64,000 bases of DNA from Deltaproteobacteria bacterium. GTDB lineage: Bacteria > Myxococcota > JADLHZ01. A program made the position numbers and the translations under genes. Shown one piece after another: positions 1-8,517 of the stretch. Position 1 is the stretch's first letter; every line of letters starts with the position of its first letter. Under the pieces are notes generated by a model, which was not told the DNA's origin, searched no databases, and saw only the letters and a program-made list of their open reading frames with translations. The DNA is taken from the NCBI GenBank assembly GCA_020848545.1, contig JADLHZ010000123.1, forward strand, positions 1 to 64,000. Direction: 5' to 3'.

Positions 1-99
1 ATAGTCGGCCGTCTCGAACAAGATCCGCGCGCGCAGATTTGCTCTGTTGCAGACGTGATAAACCAACCCACCTTTGTCGATTCGCGGCTTCTTCGGCAT
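1..99 (-). CDS. REP-associated tyrosine transposase (Y1_Tnp), N-terminal fragment at window edge
   Basis: The reverse strand from base 99 reads MPKKPRIDKGG, then LVYHVCNRANLR, and runs off the window at residue 33. A basic MPxxPR start followed by G-x-x-Y-H-V-x-x-R is the usual N-terminus of the IS200/IS605-like Y1 transposases associated with REP palindromes (RAYTs). The catalytic HUH motif and Tyr would lie outside the window, so activity cannot be judged. Two short palindromes just upstream of its start fit a RAYT/REP arrangement. Family assignment rests on 33 residues only. Confidence 0.7.
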   Translation of the reverse strand, partial: MPKKPRIDKGGLVYHVCNRANLRARILFETADY

Positions 100-161
100 A
101 TGATTCCCCCACTGCAGCGCCGCTAGCCGATCGCAAGCCGTCTGGGTGGCCGAAGAAGCGA

Positions 162-180
162 GTGTCCGAAAATGGGACAC
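162..180. repeat. Small palindrome beside the RAYT fragment (GTGTCC/GGACAC)
   Basis: GTGTCC at 162-167 is complementary to GGACAC at 175-180 across a 7-base A-rich loop. It could form a 6-bp hairpin. It shares the core AGTGTCC with the next palindrome, as expected of paired REP-like units next to a RAYT gene. This role is inferred from position and symmetry only. Confidence 0.5.
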
Positions 181-188
181 AGCTGAAG

Positions 189-205
189 TGTCCAACTTCT
201 GGACA
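189..205. repeat. Second small palindrome (TGTCCA/TGGACA)
   Basis: TGTCCA at 189-194 pairs with TGGACA at 200-205 around a 5-base loop. It lies 9 bases from the first palindrome and begins with the same AGTGTCC word, so the two look like diverged copies of one unit. Confidence 0.5.
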
Positions 206-230
206 AAAAATAGGTCCCTGGGACCTTTTT
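205..230. terminator. Intrinsic terminator ending the ABC-2 operon, possibly bidirectional
   Basis: AGGTCC (212-217) and GGACCT (221-226) form a perfect 6-bp stem with a CTG loop. An A-run at 205-210 becomes a U-run for minus-strand transcripts, and a T-run at 226-230 serves the plus strand. The minus-strand permease stop codon (229-231) abuts the hairpin. This is the clearest rho-independent terminator in the window. Confidence 0.8.
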
Positions 231-1017
231 ACCCGCCGGCGGAGGTGTAGTGGCGGATCGAGCGCAGCCAGACGACGCGGGCGGCGAGGAAGAAGGCGGC
301 GGCCGTCGCCAGAGCGATGAGCACGTCGGTGACGGCGAGACGGCCGAGCAGCGCGAGCGCCGGGTAGGTCGTCATCAACGCCAACGGAATCACGAAGGTG
401 AAGACGAACGAGAAGACGCCGCGGAAGACGGAAGCCGGCCAGCGCGCCGCGTCGTAGATCGACATGAACAGGTACGACAGATTGTCGACCTTCACGAAGC
501 GAAACGCGAGCGAGATGACGACGATGAAGATCGCGTAGAGGATCGCGACCGCCGAGACGAGCAAGAGCGCCATCAACGCGACCGCGCCGACGGACGGCGT
601 GTAGCCGAGCTGCACGAGCGCGTAGACGAGCACCAGCGCGCCGCTGACCACGTCGCTCGTGCGCCAGAGCTCGAACCGCGACGTCGACACGAGCAGCTGC
701 GCGTCGGCAGGCTTCAGCAAGAGAAAGTCGAGCGTGCCCTTGCGCACCTGTTCGACGACCGCTTGCAGCGACGGTTGGATCGCGCCCGAGAGGCAGCCCT
801 TCAACATCGTGAAGCATGCGACCACGACGAGCGCCTCGGGCCACGTCCAGCCGGCGACGCTCTTGCGATTCGAATACAAGACGAACAACGGCACGATCGA
901 CGACGCCGTCCAAAACACCGCCATCACAGCGTTCAGCACGAAGTCGACGCGGTACTGCAGCGCAACGAGCACCGATCGCCGGAGCTGAACCCCGAGAATC
1001 GCGAGCGTGCGGCTCAT
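229..1017 (-). CDS. ABC-2 type transporter permease (distal permease of heteromeric pair)
   Basis: This 262-residue inner-membrane protein has about six hydrophobic segments and belongs to the ABC-2 permease class (ABC-2 family transporter, as in antibiotic/viologen exporters). I start it at ATG 1017 (MSRTLAILGVQLRRS) because that codon overlaps the upstream stop as ATGA. A longer in-frame reading begins with Arg-rich non-membrane sequence typical of a GC-rich shadow frame. It is the last gene of a three-gene operon with a second permease and one ATPase, so the transporter is probably a permease heterodimer driven by an ATPase homodimer. Substrate unknown. Confidence 0.85.
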   Translation of the reverse strand: MSRTLAILGVQLRRSVLVALQYRVDFVLNAVMAVFWTASSIVPLFVLYSNRKSVAGWTWPEALVVVACFTMLKGCLSGAIQPSLQAVVEQVRKGTLDFLLLKPADAQLLVSTSRFELWRTSDVVSGALVLVYALVQLGYTPSVGAVALMALLLVSAVAILYAIFIVVISLAFRFVKVDNLSYLFMSIYDAARWPASVFRGVFSFVFTFVIPLALMTTYPALALLGRLAVTDVLIALATAAAFFLAARVVWLRSIRHYTSAGG

Positions 1018-1808
1018 CCGCCGAACACTTGGTAGCGGCGCAGCCCGGCGCGAAACACGAGCAGCGCCGAGAGCAAGAAGCCGCCGATGTACGCCGACTG
1101 CACGAGGAGGCCGCGCAGCGTCGCCGCCGTGTCGATCTGGCCGAGCAGCGTCTGCACCGGCAGCGAGATCATGTACGGAAACGGCAGCCACGCGATCGCC
1201 TCACGCAGCCCGGCCGGAAACAGCGCCAGCGGCATCAGGTAGCCGGAGAAGACGAAGTAGAGCCCGAGCCAGAAGTCCATCAGCGACACGGCGCTCTGCC
1301 AGTGCATCGCCAAAGCGCCGATCAGCAACTGCGCCGTGAAGCCGATCGCCCAAGCGCCGAGGATCACCAAGGGCGCGAGCGCCCACTGCGCCCATGACGA
1401 CGTGAAGCCGCCGCCGACGTACGCCGCCGCGAAGATGAACACCGGCGTCAGGACCACGAGGCGCAGCGGAAACGCCGCCAAGTTCTCGGCGCAGTAGTTG
1501 ACGAAGGGATGCAGCGGCCGCAGCAGGCGCTGGCCCATGGTCCCCGAGCGGATCTCTTCGGTCATCTGCCAGACGACCCACGCGCCGCTGAGCAAGCGCA
1601 CGATCAAGGTGACGATGAAGTACGCCGCGATCTCCGCCGGACCGAAGCCCCCGATCGGCGCTTCTTCGGCGACCGTGCTCCATAAGAGCCACATGACGAG
1701 CGGCATGTTGGTCGCGAGGAACCAGACGATGAACTCGCCGCGATACGCGACGGCCTCGGCGAAGGCGACGCGCAGCAAGCCGGCGAACATCGAGCCGAAA
1801 CGCTTCAC
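1014..1808 (-). CDS. ABC-2 type transporter permease (proximal permease)
   Basis: A 264-residue protein starting at GTG 1808, which overlaps the ATPase stop as GTGA. It has an amphipathic N-terminus (VKRFGSMFAGLLRVAF) and about six membrane segments. A charged segment after the second helix (QMTEEIRSGTMGQRLLRP) matches the coupling region of ABC-2 permeases, where E-x-I-R-x-G-T is typical. It is translationally coupled on both sides (GTGA upstream, ATGA downstream), which supports equal stoichiometry with its partners. Likely an exporter; no substrate can be read from sequence. Confidence 0.88.
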   Translation of the reverse strand: MKRFGSMFAGLLRVAFAEAVAYRGEFIVWFLATNMPLVMWLLWSTVAEEAPIGGFGPAEIAAYFIVTLIVRLLSGAWVVWQMTEEIRSGTMGQRLLRPLHPFVNYCAENLAAFPLRLVVLTPVFIFAAAYVGGGFTSSWAQWALAPLVILGAWAIGFTAQLLIGALAMHWQSAVSLMDFWLGLYFVFSGYLMPLALFPAGLREAIAWLPFPYMISLPVQTLLGQIDTAATLRGLLVQSAYIGGFLLSALLVFRAGLRRYQVFGG

Positions 1809-2788
1809 GCGCGCGCCTCGCGGCTCTTCGCGAACAATTCGGCGAGCACTTCCTCGAGCGGCGCGTTCTCGGCGAGCAAATCGACGATCGGCAGCTCGGC
1901 GAACGCCTTCTGCACGACGCCTCGCAGCTCGCCGGCCGGCACTTGAATGACCGCCGATCGCGCCGCCTGATCGACGACGCGCCCCAGCCCTTGCAGCCGC
2001 GCGGCCACCACGTCCTCGCCGAAGCGCAGCGTCACGCGCTTCTCCGGCCGTTGTTGCTCGACCAGGCCGCTCAGGGTGCCGTCGAAGATCAAGCGACCGT
2101 GATCGATGACGATGATGCGCGGGCAGAGCGCCGCGACGTCGTCCATGTCGTGGCTCGTCAGCAGCACCGACGCGCCGGTCTCTTCGTTGTAGCGCTTGAT
2201 GAAGCCGCGCACGACGCCTTGCATCGTCACGTCGAGGCCGATGGTCGGCTCGTCGAGGAACAAGACGCGCGGCCGATGCAGCAAAGCCGCCGCGAGCTCG
2301 CACGTCATGCGCTCGCCGAGCGAGAGCTGGCGCGTCGGCTTGAACATGACGTCGTCGATCCTCAACGCGAGGACGAGCTCGTCGAGGGTCCGCTTGAACA
2401 CCGCGCGATCGAGCCCGTAGATCGCGCGGTTGAGCTCGAAGGTCTCGGCCGGCGGCAGATCCCAGATGAGCTGCTGCTTCTGCCCGGTGACCAGCATGAT
2501 CGATGAGAGAAACTCGCGCGAGCGCAGCGCCGGAACATGCCCGAGCACCGACACTTCGCCGCTCGTTGGATGCAAGAGGCCCGAGAGCATCTTGAGCGTC
2601 GTCGTCTTGCCGGCGCCGTTCGGCCCGAGGAAACCGACGCGCTCGCCGGGCGCGATGGAGAACGAGATGTCATCGACCGCGCGGACGCTCTCGTACTGCC
2701 GCTTCCACAACGAGCGGAGCGCCTGCGCGATGCCGGGCTGCCGCTTGTGCACCTGGTAGTGCTTCGTCAGATGCGAAACGGAGATCAT
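1805..2788 (-). CDS. ABC-2 transporter ATP-binding protein
   Basis: A 327-residue ATPase energising the two downstream permeases. Visible motifs are Walker A GPNGAGKT (residues 55-62), signature LSLGERM (155-161), Walker B VLFLDEP (175-181) and H-loop SHD. The LSLGERM variant of LSGGQ is common in the daunorubicin/viologen-exporter branch of ABC ATPases, which also carries an extended C-terminal domain like the roughly 90 residues after the H-loop here. First gene of the operon. The start at ATG 2788 gives MISVSHLTKHY, a normal beginning. The divergent hydrolase gene starts 66 bases away. Confidence 0.93.
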   Translation of the reverse strand: MISVSHLTKHYQVHKRQPGIAQALRSLWKRQYESVRAVDDISFSIAPGERVGFLGPNGAGKTTTLKMLSGLLHPTSGEVSVLGHVPALRSREFLSSIMLVTGQKQQLIWDLPPAETFELNRAIYGLDRAVFKRTLDELVLALRIDDVMFKPTRQLSLGERMTCELAAALLHRPRVLFLDEPTIGLDVTMQGVVRGFIKRYNEETGASVLLTSHDMDDVAALCPRIIVIDHGRLIFDGTLSGLVEQQRPEKRVTLRFGEDVVAARLQGLGRVVDQAARSAVIQVPAGELRGVVQKAFAELPIVDLLAENAPLEEVLAELFAKSREARA

Positions 2789-2854
2789 GCCGTGCGGCTA
2801 CACCGAAACCGGCAGCGATTGAAAACGGGCCGAGGAAAATCTACAGCGGACCGC

Positions 2855-3901
2855 ATGCAGAAGCTCTCGGGCCTCGAAGCAGCGCGCACCGTCTCTTCAC
2901 CGCTAGAACGACTGCGCGCGCTCGAGAAAGCGGCGCCGGCCGTGCGCGATCATCTCCTGCAAGAAGGCCCGGTGCGCGCCCTGAAAGTGTGCCCGCTGGT
3001 GTCGCTCCCCTACCCGACGACGTACGGCTTCTCCGGCGCGGCGTTGAGCCCGGCGCCGTACCTGTGGATCCAGAACCGCCTCGTGATCGTGCAGTACGAA
3101 GCAGAGAACGGCCGGCGCACGCTGCTCTTCGAAGCGAGCGACACCGACCGTGGCAGCGCGGCGCCGTTCTACAAGCAGCGCATGGAGAGCTTCGGCCCCT
3201 TCCTCACCGATCGCGTCCTGTCGCAGCGCTTCGCCACGGTGCCGGAAGCGCTCGCGAAGAACGGCCTCTCGCCGGACGACGTCGACGAGCTCTTCTTCGA
3301 TCACCTGCACCTGCAAGATCTGCGTGGCTGGCTCGGCGACGGCGAAAGGCCCGGCCTGTTTCCGCGCGCGAAGCTGCTCGTGCACCGCAAGGAATGGCAG
3401 ACCGCTCGCGCGCCGCATCCGCTGCAAGCGCCGTGGTACGTGCCGAACGCGCAAGACAACGTGCCGAAAGATCGCGTGGTGCTGCTCGACGGCGACGTGC
3501 ACTTGGGCAAAGGGCTCGCACTCGTCTTCACGCCCGGTCACACCGAAGGCAACATGTCGCTTGCGGTCGTCACACCGCGTGGGCTCTTCGTCAGCAGCGA
3601 GAACGGCATCGCCGCCGACAGCTGGGCGCCGGAGCACTCGGCGATCGCCGGCGTCAAACGACACGCGCGCGCGATGGGCTTCGCTGTGGTGATGAACGGC
3701 AACACGCGCGACGGCTCCGCCGAGCAGTACACGTCGATGATCCTGGAGCGCGCGCTCGCCGGCCCGTCGGCGATGAACCCGGACTTTTGCAACGTGCTGC
3801 CGTCGTCGGAGCTCGTGCCGTGGGTGCTCGCGCCGGGGCTACGGCCGTCCTTCAGCCACGGCGACATTTCGTTCGGCACGCTGAGGAAACGCGAACAGTA
3901 G
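2855..3901 (+). CDS. Metallo-beta-lactamase-fold hydrolase
   Basis: A 348-residue predicted cytoplasmic hydrolase. It shows a zinc site HLHLQD (150-155, HxHxxD), a second His in TPGHTEGN (226-233), and a later Asp-rich loop. These are the usual landmarks of the MBL fold, although the first motif is HxHxxD rather than the full HxHxDH. The ATG at 2855 is chosen over upstream in-frame sequence that overlaps the divergent ABC gene. The sequence AATCTACAG ends 8 bases before the ATG and no Shine-Dalgarno is visible. Substrate unknown; the gene stands alone. Confidence 0.75.
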   Translation: MQKLSGLEAARTVSSPLERLRALEKAAPAVRDHLLQEGPVRALKVCPLVSLPYPTTYGFSGAALSPAPYLWIQNRLVIVQYEAENGRRTLLFEASDTDRGSAAPFYKQRMESFGPFLTDRVLSQRFATVPEALAKNGLSPDDVDELFFDHLHLQDLRGWLGDGERPGLFPRAKLLVHRKEWQTARAPHPLQAPWYVPNAQDNVPKDRVVLLDGDVHLGKGLALVFTPGHTEGNMSLAVVTPRGLFVSSENGIAADSWAPEHSAIAGVKRHARAMGFAVVMNGNTRDGSAEQYTSMILERALAGPSAMNPDFCNVLPSSELVPWVLAPGLRPSFSHGDISFGTLRKREQ

Positions 3902-3943
3902 CTTTGCGCGAACGTGAACTTGACACCGGGACGCGCGGCGGCA

Positions 3944-3950
3944 TGCTACC
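3944..3950 (+). promoter_or_regulatory. -10-like element TGCTACC, leaderless spacing
   Basis: TTGACA at 3920-3925 is followed 18 bases later by TGCTACC (3944-3950). The ATG at 3956 follows after 5 bases with no ribosome-binding site, so transcription would start at or near the start codon. Confidence 0.5.
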
Positions 3951-3955
3951 GCGCC

Positions 3956-5125
3956 ATGATGAAACGACTCCCCCTCGCCTGTCTTTCGTTCCTGTTCGCG
4001 TGCGGCGATAGCGAAGCGCCGAAGGCCGATGCTGCGCCCGAGGCGGCGAAGACCGGCGGCACGGGCGCCGCTGCACCCACGGCTGCGACCGGCCCGTTCC
4101 AGCTCGGCAAAGACGAGAAGCTCACGGCCGAGAACCTCGAGAAGCTCTTTCAGAACGTCGCGACCTGCAAATTCGACTCGACCGGCGCTGGCTTGACGAG
4201 CTGCCCCGCCGACAAGTGGATCTACGCCGCAACCCACGAAGACAGCCACGGCGACAGCGACACGCGCAGAAAGTTGGAGCGCGAGGTCGCCCTGAAGATG
4301 TTGAAGGACGCGTCGCCGCAAGTCCGCTTCCGCGCCGCCGATCTCGTGATCTACCGCGAAGACAGCCGCGCCGACGTCGCCGACGCTGCGCTGAAGGAGC
4401 AAGATCCAAACGCGCGCGTCGCCATGGCTACGCGGGTGGTGCAAATGGCGAGCGCCGACGCCGCGTCGAAGAAAGCGTGGCTTGCGTTCGCCGACGACAA
4501 AGAGCCGCGCATCCGCCGTGAAACTGCCTACCAAGGGAAGAACATCGAGGATCCGGCCGTGCTCGAGAAGCTCGTGGCCATGGCCGAGGGCGACGCCGAC
4601 GAACAGACGCGCGCCACAGCCTGTCGCGCGGTCGGCTATCACGCTGACGCGGCGAAGGTGAAATGGTTCGAGAAGATGCTCGTCGCGGCGACGCCGCCGC
4701 AGGTCTACGATCGCTGCCTCATCGGCCTCACCAAGATGTGGCTCGAGGACGAGAACGCGAACAAGGACGCGTACAAGCTGAGCCTCAAGCTGCTCGGCAA
4801 GGGCCCCTTCCGTCCGGCGGCGCCCTCGGTGGAGATCAGCAACGACTTCGGCGACCTGCCGGCGAAGATCAAAGAGTCGCCCGACGCTTGGAAGAAGAAG
4901 ACCTTCGTCAAGGTGCCGGAGATCGGCGCCGCGCTGCTCTCGACCGTGAAGGCGAAGGACGCCGATCCGTACCTGCGCGAGGCCTTGGTCGAGGCGCTGC
5001 CGAAATACGGCGTCAAGAAGAAGGACCTCGTCGCCGTGCGCAAGTCGTTGCCGAAGACGCTCCCCGAGAACCTCCAGAGCTTGGCGAAGAAGCTCGACGA
5101 CACGATCGCGACGTTGAAGAAGTAG
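3956..5125 (+). CDS. HEAT-repeat lipoprotein
   Basis: A 389-residue predicted lipoprotein. The N-terminus is MMKRLPLACLSFLFAC, with a lipobox LFAC followed by Gly-Asp, then a low-complexity Ala/Pro/Lys linker to about residue 45. The rest is helical, with repeated patterns such as SPQVRFRAADLV, DKEPRIRRETAYQ and DEQTRATACRAVG, which look like HEAT-type repeats used for protein contacts. Asp-Gly after the lipid Cys does not give a clear inner- or outer-membrane signal. No enzymatic motif is seen. Convergent with the patatin gene, 6 bases apart. Confidence 0.7.
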   Translation: MMKRLPLACLSFLFACGDSEAPKADAAPEAAKTGGTGAAAPTAATGPFQLGKDEKLTAENLEKLFQNVATCKFDSTGAGLTSCPADKWIYAATHEDSHGDSDTRRKLEREVALKMLKDASPQVRFRAADLVIYREDSRADVADAALKEQDPNARVAMATRVVQMASADAASKKAWLAFADDKEPRIRRETAYQGKNIEDPAVLEKLVAMAEGDADEQTRATACRAVGYHADAAKVKWFEKMLVAATPPQVYDRCLIGLTKMWLEDENANKDAYKLSLKLLGKGPFRPAAPSVEISNDFGDLPAKIKESPDAWKKKTFVKVPEIGAALLSTVKAKDADPYLREALVEALPKYGVKKKDLVAVRKSLPKTLPENLQSLAKKLDDTIATLKK

Positions 5126-5131
5126 TTCCCG

Positions 5132-7378
5132 CTAAAACGGCAGGTTGAACTGCACGCCCGCGCTCGGGATGATCGCCCAGAGGTGCGCTTCGCCACGGCG
5201 CATCGGCGGCAGATACACCGCGGCGATCTGCAAGCGCAGCCGCTCGAACAACGACAAGGCGAGGTAGGTCTCGGTCGAGACACGCGAGCACGGCTGCGCG
5301 CCGGCGGCGAAGCACGCGCGCGACAAGAAGCCGTCGCCGGTCGAGAAGAGGAAGCCCGCGCGCAGGCCGAGGCGCCATTGAAAGGTGCTCGAGCTCAAGG
5401 GCAGCGGCTCGAACTCGGCGCCGACGTATGGCGTCAGCCCGAAGTACGGCGTCGACGACGAGGCCAAGGAGCTCAGGCCGTCGAAGCTCAGCGCCGCCGA
5501 GAAGCGCAGCCACGCCCAGTCGGACGCCGGCTTCGTCATGCTCCAGCCGAGCTCGATCGCCGGGCCAACCGTCGCGTGCAGGATGTGATCGGGCGGTTGA
5601 TACGTGATGCTGTTCAGCAGAGGCGCGCCGGCCAAACGCAAGAGGCCCGACGCCTCCGGCTGCACGTCGGTGAACTTCGCGACGAGCTTCGCGAGCTCGG
5701 CGCGCACTTGCCGCCGCGCGTGGCGGGCGTCTTTGCGCTTCAGCCCGAGCTCGTCGAAGAGGAACTGCTCCTCGCCGAGCAGGCGCAGCGTGTAGTCGAG
5801 ATCGGGCTCGTTGTCGCCGCGCTGCCACGATCCTTTGCGCGCTTTAATCCCGGGCACGCGCGGCGGATCTTCGCCCTTCATGCCGCGCCGGCAGAGCTCG
5901 TGCGAGGTCTGCGTGATCCCTTTGGCCGGCAGATCCTGACAGTGCGCGTAGAGACGATCGATCGTCACCTGCAACAAGATGCGAAAGTCCTCGAGCTGCG
6001 CGCCGTCGCAGGCGAGCGCCGCCGTTGGATCTTCGTCGAGCACCGCGTGCATGCACATGAACGGCTGCCACGCAGGATGGATCGCGCCGTGCTCGTCGCG
6101 CGCAACGAAGTTCTCCGGCATCGCGAGATCGTGGCCGAGCGATGGAAAGCCCTGCGCCACCGCCTCCATCAGCCGATGCGCGTCGTGCATGCCGAGGTAG
6201 AAGTCGAAGATGCGCAGCTGCACGTCGAAGAAGCCGAAGAACGCGGCGAGCAGCGAGCTCGTCGTCGGATAGTAGCTCATGCCGACCGCGACCTGCTTCA
6301 GGAGCACCGGGTGTCGCTCGAACAACCCGTAGAGCGTCTTCGTCTCCGCCGTCTCGATGAAGCTGCCGATGAACGCTTGCGCGAGCGACCAATACGACAC
6401 CGTGGGGTCGCCCTCGGCCTGCGTCATCGACGGATAGGCCGTCACGTGCGGATCGATGAACCAGAACTGCATGTTCGGCGGAATCACCGTTTGGCGGCGC
6501 GTCGGCACCTCCATGAAGCCCCAGCCGCCATCGGGCTTCTTCTCGAGGCCGTGGGTGACAGCGCGCGCAGCGAGGCGCATCGGCTGGTTGTCGAACACAC
6601 CGCCGTCGATGAAGAGGTCCTGCGTCGACTCTTCCGGCGTGCAGTGCGCCTTCGATCCTTCCACGCCTTCAGTGCTGCAGTAGCGCAGGCGCACGGGCTC
6701 GAACGCGAATGGGAATGCCGCCGACGCGAACAAGAGATCCGCGATGGGCTCGAAGCTGCCTTTGCCGGCGCCGTCGATCGGCAGCAGCGGGTCGCCCAGA
6801 GGAAAACCAGGATCGACGTAGTGATCGAGGCGCGGCGGCTTCCCCTCGCCTTCTCCGCGGATGCGCAGCACGAACTTCTCTTCGATGCGCGGGAGCTTCA
6901 GCACGCCGGTGCTGACCTCGAGCTCCTTCGGCACGAGCCGTGTCGTCGCCACGCCGAACACGAAGTCGCACCACGCGGGCAGGCCGCCGCGCCACTTCTG
7001 CGACAGCTCGTCCATCACCGGCTGCAGCGCGCGGCGAGAGAAGAGCGCCGTCGGCTTCACTTCGCCGGGCACGAAGAGCTGCTTCAGCCCGACGCCGATC
7101 CACGCGCGGAACAAGAGCGTCAGCGTGGGGTCGTTCTCGGGCTCGCTGCACACGCTCAACGCCGCGAGCAACGCGTTCAAGCTGCCCGCAGACGCGCCCG
7201 TGGCCACGTGCAAGTCGAACTTGTCGCGGTTCCGCTTCAGCGTTTCCGAAAAATAATAGAGGTACCCCGCCTCGTAAGCGCCGAGCGACACGCCGCCAGA
7301 AACCGTGATCGAAAGCGGGATCTTCGCGACCGGCTGCGACGCAGGCTCAGCGGCGATGAGAAGGAGCGCGAAGATCAC
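5132..7378 (-). CDS. Patatin-like phospholipase with C-terminal beta-barrel-like domain
   Basis: A 748-residue patatin-family lipase. It has an oxyanion motif GGVSLGAYEAG (28-38), nucleophile elbow GASAG with Ser63, and catalytic Asp in DGG (258-260), a complete Ser-Asp dyad. A short hydrophobic N-terminus (MIFALLLIAA) may be a signal peptide. From about residue 590 the sequence alternates polar and hydrophobic residues and ends in GVQFNLPF, like an outer-membrane barrel closing strand with terminal Phe. The tail is too short for the 16-strand barrel of PlpD-type autotransporters, and I see no POTRA domain. The GTG start at 7378 is the only one near the hydrophobic stretch. Confidence 0.85.
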   Translation of the reverse strand: MIFALLLIAAEPASQPVAKIPLSITVSGGVSLGAYEAGYLYYFSETLKRNRDKFDLHVATGASAGSLNALLAALSVCSEPENDPTLTLLFRAWIGVGLKQLFVPGEVKPTALFSRRALQPVMDELSQKWRGGLPAWCDFVFGVATTRLVPKELEVSTGVLKLPRIEEKFVLRIRGEGEGKPPRLDHYVDPGFPLGDPLLPIDGAGKGSFEPIADLLFASAAFPFAFEPVRLRYCSTEGVEGSKAHCTPEESTQDLFIDGGVFDNQPMRLAARAVTHGLEKKPDGGWGFMEVPTRRQTVIPPNMQFWFIDPHVTAYPSMTQAEGDPTVSYWSLAQAFIGSFIETAETKTLYGLFERHPVLLKQVAVGMSYYPTTSSLLAAFFGFFDVQLRIFDFYLGMHDAHRLMEAVAQGFPSLGHDLAMPENFVARDEHGAIHPAWQPFMCMHAVLDEDPTAALACDGAQLEDFRILLQVTIDRLYAHCQDLPAKGITQTSHELCRRGMKGEDPPRVPGIKARKGSWQRGDNEPDLDYTLRLLGEEQFLFDELGLKRKDARHARRQVRAELAKLVAKFTDVQPEASGLLRLAGAPLLNSITYQPPDHILHATVGPAIELGWSMTKPASDWAWLRFSAALSFDGLSSLASSSTPYFGLTPYVGAEFEPLPLSSSTFQWRLGLRAGFLFSTGDGFLSRACFAAGAQPCSRVSTETYLALSLFERLRLQIAAVYLPPMRRGEAHLWAIIPSAGVQFNLPF

Positions 7379-7485
7379 AAGACTCAGCGTCTACACGCAG
7401 CTCGAAACTGCGCGCGAGGGAGCGAGCCCGACGCACGCAGCTCCCCAAGCCATGCGGCGCTCGAGCTCGCCTCCCAAAGGGGGCT

Positions 7486-7502
7486 CCGGCGCGCAGCGCC
7501 GG
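7486..7502. repeat. GC-rich inverted repeat in the 175-base gap before the patatin gene
   Basis: CCGGCG (7486-7491) and CGCCGG (7497-7502) form a 6-bp stem with a 5-base loop. There is no T-run. It could act as a rho-assisted terminator for the upstream minus-strand lipoprotein gene, or be incidental in GC-rich DNA. Nothing else is recognisable in 7379-7553. Confidence 0.35.
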
Positions 7503-7553
7503 TGGGGGTGGCCCAACAGAGCGGATGACGAAACGAGCGCAGCGAGTTTCATG

Positions 7554-8432
7554 TCAGAAGAGATCGTCGATCTTCGCGAGCAGCGCCTCGGCCTTCTTCT
7601 TCTCCACGGTGTTCTCCGGCACGACGTCCGGCAACACGTTCGAGTCGGCCGCGAGCACTTCCTTCAGCAGCTTCTCGAACGACGCGCGATCCTGCTTCTT
7701 CGTCATCAGCGCCTCGGCCATCAGCACCTTCGTCGACAAATAATTCGGCGCGAGCGAGAGCGACTTGTTGAAGCTCTCCTCGCTCTTCTTCAGGTCGCCG
7801 CCCGCGAACGCCGGCGCCACCGCGTACATCGCGCCGAAGTAGCGGAGCGGCGCCGCGTAGAAGTAGTTCTCGTTGATCTCGACGAGGCGGCTCATCATCG
7901 CCTTGATCTTGTCCTTCCAGAACAGGATCTTCGTCATGCCTTCGGCGCGCGCCCAGCGGCCGAGGTTCGTCGCGTACCAGTAGACGGACGGCACCGCGGC
8001 TTCGTTGATCGCCTTGACCGCTTCTTCGATTTTCTTGCCGTCCTTCATCATCTTTGCGAACTCGGGGCACGCGAGGATGAGGCCCTGCTCGCCGGCCTCC
8101 AAGCCCTTCTCGTAGCTCTTCAACATGTCGTCTTTGCGTCCGGCGATGCCGTAGTGGCCGTCGGCGACGAAGTAGTAGGCGCGGCTCAGCTTCGCCAAGC
8201 GATCGGCAGTCGGAGCTTTGGCGGCGGCGTCGGCGTACGCGACGACGGCAGCCTCGGCCTTCCCGAGGTCCAGGCGCTCGGCGAAGAGCGCCTCAGCTTT
8301 GGCGTCGAGCTGCGTCGCTTCGTCGGCGGAGACGGTCGCTTGCGAGGTCGGTTGCTTATCGCTCTCCCACGCGGCGGTGCGACCGGCGCAAGCAGCCGCG
8401 AGAAGACAGAGGACGATCGGGAAACGTTTCAT
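7554..8432 (-). CDS. TatT-like lipoprotein (TRAP transporter T-component family)
   Basis: A 292-residue predicted lipoprotein with signal MKRFPIVLCLLAAAC (lipobox AAAC). The mature part is all-helical with TPR-like pairs and the family-like segment SVYWYATNLGRWARAEG. This matches the TRAP-associated TatT family (T. pallidum Tp0956 type), which forms trimeric ligand-binding lipoproteins. No TRAP permease or periplasmic P-subunit is nearby, so transport function is not supported by context. A GGAGGG Shine-Dalgarno precedes the ATG, and TGCTAGC further upstream resembles the -10 words seen elsewhere. Confidence 0.75.
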   Translation of the reverse strand: MKRFPIVLCLLAAACAGRTAAWESDKQPTSQATVSADEATQLDAKAEALFAERLDLGKAEAAVVAYADAAAKAPTADRLAKLSRAYYFVADGHYGIAGRKDDMLKSYEKGLEAGEQGLILACPEFAKMMKDGKKIEEAVKAINEAAVPSVYWYATNLGRWARAEGMTKILFWKDKIKAMMSRLVEINENYFYAAPLRYFGAMYAVAPAFAGGDLKKSEESFNKSLSLAPNYLSTKVLMAEALMTKKQDRASFEKLLKEVLAADSNVLPDVVPENTVEKKKAEALLAKIDDLF

Positions 8433-8517
8433 GGATGCTCCCTCCGAGGGTGCCGCCCGCTAGCAAACGCCCGGCACCTTTACAACGCCCGCGACCATCT
8501 GAGACCTTCGCCGGAAG

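Noticed and set aside
229-1191. Longer 320-residue start for the distal ABC-2 permease
   Set aside because: The extra N-terminal 58 residues are Arg/Ala-rich, overlap the partner gene in another frame and lack family character. ATG 1017 gives an ATGA coupling overlap.
5183-7528. A 781-codon open frame on the plus strand opposite the patatin gene
   Set aside because: It is Arg/Ala/Gln/Glu-rich with no domain, exactly opposite a gene with a complete catalytic motif set. Long antisense frames are expected at this GC content.
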